Source of the DNA: Phycisphaerae bacterium
Lineage (GTDB): Bacteria; Planctomycetota; Phycisphaerae; Sedimentisphaerales; SG8-4
Direction: 5' to 3'
Assembly: GCA_030613765.1 (NCBI GenBank)
Contig: JAUWLI010000192.1
Coordinates: 1 to 6,139, forward strand
Length of the DNA: 6,139 nucleotides
The position numbers and the translations under genes were made by a program. A model generated the notes under the pieces. That model did not search any database. It was not told where the DNA came from and saw only the letters and a program-made list of their open reading frames with translations. How positions within the stretch are numbered: the first letter of the stretch is position 1; every line of letters starts with the position of its first letter. Shown piece after piece: positions 1 to 5,001 of the stretch.

Positions 1-210
1 GTCATTGTCGCCGATTTTTTGTCCTGCCTGAACCATGTTGCCTTTTCTGACAAGCGGCTGGCAGGCGGCTCCGATATGCTGGCTCAGCATTATCCCGACT
101 TCTTTTACCGCAGGACCGGGCTGGATTGGAATCTCGCTCGTAAGGGATTTGCTTTCAGGCGGGTGAACTCCACCTCGAAATGAAAATCTGCCTTTAGTCT
201 CAATTCTCAT
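1..210 (-). CDS. rnfC: Electron transport complex subunit RnfC, N-terminal part (cut by window edge)
   Basis: RnfC is the peripheral NADH- or ferredoxin-facing iron-sulfur and flavin subunit of the Rnf complex, which couples electron transfer between ferredoxin and NAD to ion pumping across the inner membrane. Seventy codons are visible, from an ATG at 210 down to base 1, all in one open frame. The start reads MRIETKGRFSFRGGVHPPES, followed by the PIQPGP, LSQHIGA and PLVRKG segments; the GG(V/I)HPPE signature near residues 13-19 and the SQHIGAACQPLV block near 43-54 are typical of the RnfC N-terminal domain. The Cys-rich ferredoxin-like domains lie outside the window. The start is 18 bases after the stop of the upstream RseC-like gene, so the two are almost certainly cotranscribed. 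No strong Shine-Dalgarno precedes it. Identification is from recalled family motifs, and I am quite sure of it. Confidence 0.9.
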   Translation of the reverse strand, partial: MRIETKGRFSFRGGVHPPESKSLTSEIPIQPGPAVKEVGIMLSQHIGAACQPLVRKGNMVQAGQKIGDND

Positions 211-228
211 ATTTGAAAAATGCCAGGA

Positions 229-537
229 TTATTTATTTTTAATCAAGCCTTTATTTATCACTCTTGTTATCAACACGCATACGAAGGTTACCAAAAGAGC
301 CAACAGCAAGCCGGCTGCTGTCTGCAATTCTTTGCTGGTTGTCACTTTGGCTAAAATCTTGTCAAATCCGGCTAAACTCACAATAAAAACCAGTATCGGC
401 AGCAGGAATGCAGTTATTACTTTCAGAACGATCGAACCCCCCTGTATATTGCCTATCTTCTCGTATACCTCTTGACACCTGCTTTTTTTAGTACAGCCGT
501 GACAAAGTTCTTGCTGGTCCATAGTCTTTGCTGCCAT
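229..537 (-). CDS. Small RseC-like membrane protein at the head of the Rnf operon
   Basis: A 102-residue protein. The N-terminal segment carries Cys12, Cys15 and Cys21 (C-x2-C-x5-C, in ELCHGCTKKSRCQ). Two hydrophobic helices follow, about residues 38-58 (AFLLPILVFIVSLAGF) and 74-94 (AAGLLLALLVTFVCVLITRV), with a basic C-terminus. The cysteine spacing and the paired helices, the first with a Leu-Leu-Pro motif, match the RseC/SoxR-reducing family as I remember it; E. coli RseC has the same C-x2-C-x5-C. The usual beta-rich N-terminal portion of about 40 residues is missing. RseC-type proteins often sit beside rnf genes and are thought to help assemble or modulate the complex, which fits the 18-base gap to rnfC. 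The ATG at 537 has no Shine-Dalgarno; a second ATG at codon 6 is an alternative. Family assignment is inference; the membrane topology is clear. Confidence 0.72.
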   Translation of the reverse strand: MAAKTMDQQELCHGCTKKSRCQEVYEKIGNIQGGSIVLKVITAFLLPILVFIVSLAGFDKILAKVTTSKELQTAAGLLLALLVTFVCVLITRVINKGLIKNK

Positions 538-560
538 TCGTATAAAATAAACATCAACAT

Positions 561-590
561 ATAATAGATATGATGGAATTATTCAAACAA
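561..590 (-). promoter_or_regulatory. Probable promoter of the RseC-like/rnfC operon
   Basis: On the minus strand a TTGTTT box (585-590) is followed after 18 bases by TATTAT (561-566). Transcription would start near 554, only about 16 bases before the ATG at 537. The very short leader contains no Shine-Dalgarno-like purine run. Box quality is good for the -10 and moderate for the -35; this is a pattern match only. Confidence 0.45.
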
Positions 591-679
591 ATTTTCCTTG
601 GGTGGGAATAAAGTAATTTGCCATAGTATTAAATAATCTTCCCCGCATTTATGTATCTACGCATACTTGCATCCAAGCT

Positions 680-1444
680 TCACCGTCTCTCCGTTTCACT
701 GTCCCGTTTCTTCTGGGAGCTGACACTTTTGGCCTCGTGTTCCAGGGCGGCGTATTTCCTGACTAAATCAACCACAGCGTCATCGCTCTTGTCGACGTAT
801 AGTTCGAGCCAATATCCCTTCACACCTTCCTTCGCTACGCGGATACCCGCCGCCAAACGTCCGCGATGGTCACCACCGGCACGGTCGGCGGCTTCCAATG
901 CCGCTATTAGCTTATCGGCTACACTTCCTTTACTTTCTTCGTACGCCCTGGCCATAGCAAAGATCACCTCTCGCCCTACAAGCGTGTTACCCTGGCAGGC
1001 GTAATACTTACCCGATGCTGCTCCCCACCACACACCCGATGCATCGGCTTTCACCGGGTTCCGATTAGCAGCCCGGCCCGACATATCAATAATAGCTAAC
1101 TGGCGCTTATCGGGCTGAGAATCTTTTTCCAATAATTCGCCCAGAACCTGCTCCGGCAGATGGCCCTTCGCAAGAAGGTCCAGTGCACGCTCCCCCCATT
1201 TCGGATTATGCCAATGCTGCGTACAGAATGCACCCACCCCCGTCCGGACATACGGTACAATTTTTCCTACAGCCGGGTACTTGCTTGCAACAGCGGCTCC
1301 ACAAACACCTGCCTCAGGATCCACCGCTACTATAGAAAATGTCCCCGTTACTTCGGCTTCCGGCCGGCTATGTAGCCCCAAATCTTGCGAGCACGAAGAG
1401 CACAGCCCCGCAAGAGTAATCAAAACAATACAATGTCTAACCAT
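680..1444 (-). CDS. DUF1028 family protein, predicted lipoprotein (Ntn-hydrolase-like)
   Basis: A 254-residue protein of the DUF1028 family, which is grouped with the N-terminal-nucleophile hydrolase fold but whose substrate is not established. I start it at 1444 because GGAGGAA (1448-1454) sits 3 bases before that ATG; an upstream in-frame ATG at 1501 would add 19 charged residues ahead of the signal. Residues 4-18 form a short hydrophobic signal ending in GLCSSC, so Cys18 (or Cys15) could be lipidated, although position -3 is not the usual Leu. The domain runs from about residue 34: TFSIVAVDPEAGVCGAAVAS, then VGKIVPYVRTGVGAFCTQ, the LDLLAKG segment, QLAIIDMSGRAA, ACQGNTLVG, and AALEAADRAGGDHRGRLAAG, all characteristic of DUF1028. 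The last 22 residues are charged and probably disordered. It lies 57 bases downstream of the small membrane-protein gene on the same strand, so cotranscription is likely. Domain assignment is confident; function is unknown. Confidence 0.88.
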   Translation of the reverse strand: MVRHCIVLITLAGLCSSCSQDLGLHSRPEAEVTGTFSIVAVDPEAGVCGAAVASKYPAVGKIVPYVRTGVGAFCTQHWHNPKWGERALDLLAKGHLPEQVLGELLEKDSQPDKRQLAIIDMSGRAANRNPVKADASGVWWGAASGKYYACQGNTLVGREVIFAMARAYEESKGSVADKLIAALEAADRAGGDHRGRLAAGIRVAKEGVKGYWLELYVDKSDDAVVDLVRKYAALEHEAKSVSSQKKRDSETERR

Positions 1445-1501
1445 AAGTTCCTCCAACCATTTTTTATATCCTTCCCGTATAACAGTGCAGATCAGGCGCA
1501 C

Positions 1502-1975
1502 CTATTTGTTATTTACTTCTTCCGGTTTATTATACGTATCATTCTTACCCAGGATCTTTTTTTGCCATAATTCCGCCTCATATTCAACTTGTTTGTTGTA
1601 TTCCTCAGGGTGTTCGTACATCTCTTTCATCTCAGCGTTATAGGTTTCGACTATGATCCTACCCATCTTGACACTCGGCGAATTTCTGCCTCCGAGGAGA
1701 GGATGAGTATAGGCATCACATTCGATAATGACATAAGGCCCATCAAATTCAGTCGGTTTGGCGACAGAGGGTTCAGGTTCATCTTTAAGGACTAAACGAA
1801 GCTTGCTAATCATCTTCTTGTTGTACATACTTTCAGCCCAGAGTTTTGCTGCAAACTCAGCCTCTATCTTCGCTGGCATCTTCCATAGTGATATAAGCCA
1901 ACAGGTATAAAATAGAAAAGTGATCGTGATTATATTCAGAATTATAAGGAGAATTAATAGCTTGTTCTTTTTCAT
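1502..1975 (-). CDS. Hypothetical protein with one N-terminal membrane segment
   Basis: A 157-residue protein that I do not recognise. It starts MKKNKLLILLIILNIITITF: a short basic end then a hydrophobic helix to about residue 27, so it is either a signal anchor or an uncleaved signal. The remainder is soluble, rich in Glu, Lys and Tyr, with a hydrophobic block DGPYVIIECDAY near residue 90 and VKMGRIIVETYNAEM near 115, and a charged, probably helical C-terminus. The start was chosen because GGAGA (1983-1987) sits 7 bases before the ATG. The frame stays open upstream to 2209, but that stretch looks like intergenic palindrome sequence read as protein. It precedes the DUF1028 lipoprotein gene by 57 bases on the same strand, so the products may both act at the envelope (inference). 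Confidence 0.7.
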   Translation of the reverse strand: MKKNKLLILLIILNIITITFLFYTCWLISLWKMPAKIEAEFAAKLWAESMYNKKMISKLRLVLKDEPEPSVAKPTEFDGPYVIIECDAYTHPLLGGRNSPSVKMGRIIVETYNAEMKEMYEHPEEYNKQVEYEAELWQKKILGKNDTYNKPEEVNNK

Positions 1976-2081
1976 TTTCTTATCTCCAACACCAACTTCA
2001 CCAGTTCTCTCGCTTTGCTTCTCAAGGTTGTCTGCAGCCGCTGTTTCGGCTCTATTTTCAATTCTCTTATCTCGCCTGCCA

Positions 2082-2117
2082 TTTTCCCCGCCACTCTCCC
2101 CAAAAGCAAGGGGAAAA
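2082..2117. repeat. Palindromic element in the divergent intergenic region
   Basis: TTTTCCCC (2082-2089) and GGGGAAAA (2110-2117) are perfect 8-base inverted arms. Inside them CCCC (2098-2101) can pair alternatively with the same GGGG (2110-2113) across AAAAGCAA. The composition, runs of C and G in an A/T-rich gap, resembles small dispersed intergenic palindromes of bacterial chromosomes. Whether it is repeated elsewhere cannot be seen from this window. Confidence 0.35.
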
Positions 2118-2200
2118 CGGATTTTTTTCTGGCTAATTGCAATCACTACCGTATAAAATAAACAAAAATGAAATATAAATATAGCTGAGTTGTTCGGTAG

Positions 2201-2217
2201 GGCGTGCACTGCACGCC
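2201..2217. repeat. Perfect 7-bp hairpin, REP-like palindrome
   Basis: GGCGTGC (2201-2207), loop ACT, GCACGCC (2211-2217) form a perfect GC-rich hairpin ahead of the M48 gene, in a stretch that is otherwise A/T-rich. The preceding GTAG and the arms resemble a common class of short dispersed palindromes (GTAGGGCGTGC-type) that I recall from bacterial intergenic regions. There is no T-tract on either strand, so it is not a normal terminator. It would lie in the 5' leader of the peptidase if transcription starts upstream of it. Confidence 0.45.
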
Positions 2218-2249
2218 AAAAACTACTTTACAAAATCATGAGGTCGATT

Positions 2250-3062
2250 ATGTCTCAAAAATTAAGATTTCTGGCTGTAAACCTTATTCTGTTCCTTTCT
2301 GCCGGCTGTGCTGTAAATCCCATTACCGGCGAAGAGGAGTTCATGCTAATGGGTGAGCAGCAGGATGTGGCAATTGGTAAAAAATACGCTCCTGAGCTTG
2401 AAAAACAAATGGGCGGTAAAATTGACAATGCAAGCATCCAGAATTACGTCAACTCGGTCGGTCAGAAAGTCGCAAACGTCAGCCACAGAAGGAGCTGGAA
2501 CTATCAATTCACGGCCCTGGAAGACGATATGATCAATGCCTTTGCATTGCCGGGCGGATATATCTTTATTACAAAGGGCATGCTCAGCAAATTAACTACA
2601 GAATCTCAGTTGGCCTCGATACTCGCCCACGAAACAGCCCACGTCGTTGCCCGAGACACCGCCGTACTTATGAGTCGTGAGATTGGCATAAGCATTTTGC
2701 TCTCTGCCGCCATTTCTGACAGCACGTCGAGCACTGCTCGAACCGCCGCTGGCCTCACACGCCAAATCATCGGATTCCGGTTCAGCAGAAGGGATGAGAA
2801 GGATGCAGACTTGGCCGGCCTCGATTACATGGTCCGCGCAGGATATGATCCCAACGGAATGGTTGAGACTATGCAGATTCTCCAAAGCCAGCAGAAGGAA
2901 CGATCAATCGAATTTTTTTCCACGCACCCGAATCCCGAAAACCGCATAGGATATCTGAAGTCAAGGATTAGTGCGAGATATCGAAAAAGAGAGGGTTTAA
3001 GAATAGGAAAAGAAGACTTTCACTCCGCTGTTCTGGCCCACATAAAGAAAAAGAAAGACTGA
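2250..3062 (+). CDS. M48 family zinc metalloprotease, predicted lipoprotein
   Basis: A 270-residue peptidase of the M48 (Ste24/HtpX/BepA-type) family, probably cleaving misfolded or damaged envelope proteins in the periplasm. The start at 2250 is preferred because GAGG (2240-2243) lies 6 bases upstream; in-frame ATGs at 2238 and 2190 have no such site and would disrupt the signal. Residues 2-20 form a signal peptide ending LSAGC, with Cys20 as the probable lipid-modified residue. Then come NPITGEEEFMLMGEQQ (typical of lipoprotein M48 members), the substrate-strand region NAFALPGGYIFITKG around 96-110, the zinc motif HETAH at 127-131, the third ligand Glu183 in RRDEKDADLAG, and the family C-terminal STHPNPENRI block at 224-233. 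All expected catalytic residues are present. The C-terminal TPR domain of BepA-like proteins is absent, so this is the short form. It is transcribed divergently from the DUF1028 unit and converges with the oxidoreductase gene. Confidence 0.93.
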   Translation: MSQKLRFLAVNLILFLSAGCAVNPITGEEEFMLMGEQQDVAIGKKYAPELEKQMGGKIDNASIQNYVNSVGQKVANVSHRRSWNYQFTALEDDMINAFALPGGYIFITKGMLSKLTTESQLASILAHETAHVVARDTAVLMSREIGISILLSAAISDSTSSTARTAAGLTRQIIGFRFSRRDEKDADLAGLDYMVRAGYDPNGMVETMQILQSQQKERSIEFFSTHPNPENRIGYLKSRISARYRKREGLRIGKEDFHSAVLAHIKKKKD

Positions 3063-3066
3063 TTCT

Positions 3067-3081
3067 AAAAAGCTGCTTTTT
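3067..3081. terminator. Possible weak bidirectional terminator between convergent genes
   Basis: AAAAAGC (3067-3073), T, GCTTTTT (3075-3081) is a near-perfect inverted repeat in the 35-base gap between the convergent stops of the peptidase (3062) and the oxidoreductase (3098). It ends in a T-tract on both strands but the stem is A/U-rich, so the hairpin is weak. The palindrome GCATATATGC (3082-3091) directly follows it. Confidence 0.35.
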
Positions 3082-3097
3082 GCATATATGCGGCGGC

Positions 3098-4258
3098 TTA
3101 AATTTCCGTCGGCTCGATTTGTGCCATCTGCAGAAGCTTTCCAGGTTCCTCAGGCATGCCCGTACGTGCCGAAAGATAAGCCGAATCAATCACGGCCATA
3201 TTCGTTAGATTCTCCCTTCCGCTGCTGCAAAGCTTGTTATTGGCCGGTTGTAGTAACCTCAACGCAAAATTCTCCAGCATCGCCCTATACCGCCCCGACT
3301 CATCATCATCGAAGTTCAATTTCTTACTCTTGCCGCTAAGAACATCCCTGATAACAAGCTGCGTATTGGTTACAGTTAAGTTTTTATCTTTACCGTAAAT
3401 CTTCAAAAATTCCTCTGCCGGCCCGGCCCCACTTCGACGCGATGCTGTCAGGTTGCCGCTCAATGTATCGCTGAATTTCATCGTTACTACCGACGTGTCC
3501 TCCGTCAGATACAATCGCTGTTGTCTGTCTCCCGCTGCGTTCGTATTCAGCGAGTAGACTTGCTCGGGCGTACCGAAATTCAGGATTATCTCATCCATCA
3601 TCTGGTAGCAGTTGTGCAGCAGTACTCCGCCGCCCGCCAGTTTCGGGTCCGTCTGCCACGTCGGATGCTTCTTCTGGCCGGCATTGCAAAATGCCCTTAT
3701 CAGAAATACTTGCTTGATGTTACCTTCTCGCACGATATCGCGAAGCTCAAGATAGCTCTGGGCGAACCTGCGGGGATTGCCGACCGCAATTTGTATATCT
3801 TCTATTTCAGCAAGGTGAACGAGTTCCGCCGCCTCCTCAAAATTCCTCGCAACAGGAGCCAGCTTAAGGATATTGATTTTCTTCCTGGCCGCCATCCGCA
3901 CATATTCATCGCAGGTATGCATGGCCGCGGCGACCAGCAGACAGCCTATATCACTACTGTTCTTGTGGTTGCTCCCGGCTTCTTCCTCTTCGACGTCCTC
4001 TCTGTCTTCGCTGCTCTTTCTATCATTAACTCTTTTCTCATCTTTGCTCCGCAGGCTCGAATCCATCACTGATATCAATTGACGGTAGTCGTCATAAGAG
4101 GCACATTGGTATCTGTCAGCGACTTTCTCAGCAAGCCCCCCATCTTTGTCGGCCACTGCCGTAATCTTGAAATGCCCCAGCTCGCTCGCAGCTTCCAGCA
4201 GGAGAAGGCCCTGCTCATTAAGGCCCAGCACTGCGGTTTTTAATTTCCCTTCGCTCAT
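3098..4258 (-). CDS. Gfo/Idh/MocA-like oxidoreductase with altered catalytic motifs
   Basis: A 386-residue protein with the two-domain plan of the Gfo/Idh/MocA family: an N-terminal Rossmann domain and a C-terminal alpha/beta domain. Family features are the first strand (KTAVLGLNEQG, residues 7-17), ITAVAD at 32-37, the YDDYRQLI segment at 55-62, NFEEAAEL at 139-146, the VGNPRRF segment at 159-165, and GGGVLL at 209-214. Key sites differ from active members. The GxGxxG loop reads GLNEQG; the usual EKP reads LAP (133-135), putting Ala at the catalytic Lys position; and the D-x-G-x-H motif reads HNCYQ (215-219), so both Asp and His are missing. A charged low-complexity insert (about 66-102, with VEEEEAG) separates strand and helix elements of the Rossmann domain. 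It may be a non-catalytic binding or regulatory relative. The frame is intact; AAGGA (4269-4273) precedes the ATG by 10 bases. Monocistronic as seen here. Fold confident, function unknown. Confidence 0.82.
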   Translation of the reverse strand: MSEGKLKTAVLGLNEQGLLLLEAASELGHFKITAVADKDGGLAEKVADRYQCASYDDYRQLISVMDSSLRSKDEKRVNDRKSSEDREDVEEEEAGSNHKNSSDIGCLLVAAAMHTCDEYVRMAARKKINILKLAPVARNFEEAAELVHLAEIEDIQIAVGNPRRFAQSYLELRDIVREGNIKQVFLIRAFCNAGQKKHPTWQTDPKLAGGGVLLHNCYQMMDEIILNFGTPEQVYSLNTNAAGDRQQRLYLTEDTSVVTMKFSDTLSGNLTASRRSGAGPAEEFLKIYGKDKNLTVTNTQLVIRDVLSGKSKKLNFDDDESGRYRAMLENFALRLLQPANNKLCSSGRENLTNMAVIDSAYLSARTGMPEEPGKLLQMAQIEPTEI

Positions 4259-4321
4259 CTTATTGCCGTCCTTGAATTTGCCTTTTACTTTCAGTCTGTA
4301 ACACGGATTATCCTAATGCTG

Positions 4322-4350
4322 ATTTTACATATCTCTGTCCGAAATGTAAC
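4322..4350 (-). promoter_or_regulatory. Possible promoter of the oxidoreductase gene
   Basis: On the minus strand GTTACA (4345-4350, 4 of 6 to TTGACA) is followed after exactly 17 bases by TAAAAT (4322-4327, 5 of 6 to TATAAT). Transcription would begin near 4315, giving a leader of roughly 57 bases before the ATG at 4258. Pattern match only. Confidence 0.4.
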
Positions 4351-4360
4351 TATAAAAAAA

Positions 4361-4395
4361 GCGATTTTCAGGAAGCCAACCTGTCCCCGTGAAAA
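4361..4395. repeat. Imperfect palindrome between oxidoreductase and cold-shock genes
   Basis: CAGG (4369-4372) and CCTG (4380-4383) pair across AAGCCAA, and TTTTCA (4365-4370) is complementary to TGAAAA (4390-4395). The ACCTGTCCCCGTGA string next to it resembles one arm of dispersed GGGGACAGG-type palindromes that I associate with REP-associated transposases. It could be a decayed half-copy; this is from memory and unverified. Confidence 0.25.
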
Positions 4396-4450
4396 GAGAA
4401 ACCGCTGTTTCCCGCCCTTTGAGGCTAATCCTGGATAGGGATGCCGAAAC

Positions 4451-4521
4451 ATAATTTTTAATTTTTTTAATTATTTTTTAATTTATTTTTATTGGACGGC
4501 CCTCAACCTCCTTTGTATAAT
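4451..4521 (+). promoter_or_regulatory. Cold-shock gene promoter with long A/T upstream tract
   Basis: A perfect TATAAT -10 box (4516-4521) is preceded at 18 bases by TTGGAC (4492-4497), a weak -35. Directly upstream, 43 consecutive bases (4451-4493) are A or T only, arranged as phased T and A runs like an UP element that would bind the RNA polymerase alpha subunit or bend the DNA. Transcription would start near 4528. The strength of the -10 plus the A/T tract fits a highly expressed cold-shock gene. Confidence 0.6.
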
Positions 4522-4527
4522 AATAAT

Positions 4528-4622
4528 CAGTTGGGTATGTTCTCGGATCTCTCAGGAATATGCTCGTGAAAAAAAAGAGAGACAAATTGTATGGCCCTTT
4601 ATAAGGCCAAAGGAGTAATATT
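4528..4622 (+). promoter_or_regulatory. 5' leader of the cold-shock gene with hairpin beside the ribosome site
   Basis: About 95 bases separate the predicted transcription start from the GTG start codon. TCTCTC (4548-4553) can pair with GAGAGA (4577-4582) across a run of eight A. A second hairpin, TGGCC-C-TT / AAGGCCA (4592-4609, loop TAT, one bulged C), ends on the first A of the Shine-Dalgarno AAAGGAG (4609-4615), which is 7 bases before the start. A long leader with structure abutting the ribosome site is expected of temperature-controlled csp messages; its role here is inferred. Confidence 0.45.
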
Positions 4623-4826
4623 GTGGGTACAGGTACAGTAAAATGGTTTAACGGAAAAAAAGGCTTTGGATTTATCACTCCGGATGATGGTGGCGATGAC
4701 TTGTTCGTGCATCACTCGGAAATAAAGACCGAAGGATATGCCACTCTCAACGAGGGACAAAAGGTGGACTACGAGATTGGTGAGGGCAAAAAGGGCCCTT
4801 GCGCCACCAACGTTATCCCCGGCTGA
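4623..4826 (+). CDS. csp: Cold-shock protein (single CSD domain)
   Basis: A 67-residue single-domain cold-shock protein that binds single-stranded RNA or DNA and acts as an RNA chaperone melting secondary structure. It begins at GTG with AAAGGAG 7 bases upstream; no in-frame ATG competes. The CSD signature is complete: GTVKWFN at 4-10, RNP1 KGFGFI at 13-18, RNP2 LFVHHS at 27-32, and a C-terminal [10 protein letters not shown], close to the family's GPQAxNVxxx ending. His31 replaces the common Phe or Tyr of VHFS, a tolerated variation in the family as far as I recall. Length is normal for CspA-type proteins. It stands alone on the plus strand between two minus-strand genes, with its own promoter and leader. 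The paralogue type (CspA, CspB, and so on) cannot be decided from sequence alone. Confidence 0.96.
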   Translation: MGTGTVKWFNGKKGFGFITPDDGGDDLFVHHSEIKTEGYATLNEGQKVDYEIGEGKKGPCATNVIPG

Positions 4827-4845
4827 TCCAAAGCGACAAACCTGT

Positions 4846-4879
4846 AAAAAAAAGGGGCTCCGAATATCACGGGGCCCCT
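4846..4879 (-). terminator. Intrinsic terminator, minus-strand polarity
   Basis: AGGGGC-T-CCG (4853-4862) pairs with CGG-G-GCCCCT (4870-4879) around a 7-base loop, a 10-bp stem with one wobble. The eight A at 4846-4853 become a U-tract after the stem on the minus strand, so it terminates the membrane-protein gene ending at 5002. For the plus-strand cold-shock gene (stop 4826) it lacks a downstream T-run, but the GC-rich stem may still help end that message. Confidence 0.75.
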
Positions 4880-4964
4880 AAAATTACTTCCCGCAAAAGC
4901 TTGATTCTCTCCACATGAACATGCCCTTCAAAACGACCGCGCAGCGATAATCTCACACCTTGTT

Positions 4965-4983
4965 ATCCCGGCGTAGTCGGGAT
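4965..4983. repeat. Small palindrome downstream of the membrane-protein gene
   Basis: ATCCCG (4965-4970) and CGGGAT (4978-4983) form a perfect 6-bp stem with loop GCGTAGT, 18 bases past the stop at 5002. No T-tract follows on either strand. It may be a REP-like dispersed hairpin or an mRNA 3'-end stabiliser ahead of the terminator. Confidence 0.35.
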
Positions 4984-5001
4984 TCCGCTGCCCGATGTAC
5001 A

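Noticed and set aside
1445..1501. Longer DUF1028 start at 1501
   Set aside because: It would put 19 charged residues before the signal peptide, and the strong GGAGGAA site clearly points to the ATG at 1444.
1976..2209. N-terminal extension of the 157-aa protein to 2209
   Set aside because: GGAGA lies 7 bases before the ATG at 1975, a signal-type N-terminus starts there, and the extension translates the intergenic palindrome. The frame is open, so it is not strictly excluded.
2190..2249. Upstream start of the M48 peptidase
   Set aside because: The ATG at 2190 reads through the REP-like hairpin and has no ribosome site; 2250 has GAGG at 6 bases and begins a proper signal peptide.
3521..4082. 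Plus-strand open frames over the oxidoreductase
   Set aside because: They are antisense shadows; the minus-strand frame carries recognisable family motifs throughout.
4508..4515. CTCCTTTG complementary to the cold-shock Shine-Dalgarno CAAAGGAG (4608-4615)
   Set aside because: It lies upstream of the predicted transcription start (about 4528), overlapping the promoter spacer, so it should not be in the message. It would matter only if a promoter further upstream is used.
4478..4678. Minus-strand open frame across the cold-shock promoter
   Set aside because: It is antisense to the cold-shock promoter, leader and first codons and has no family character; the plus-strand gene is unambiguous.
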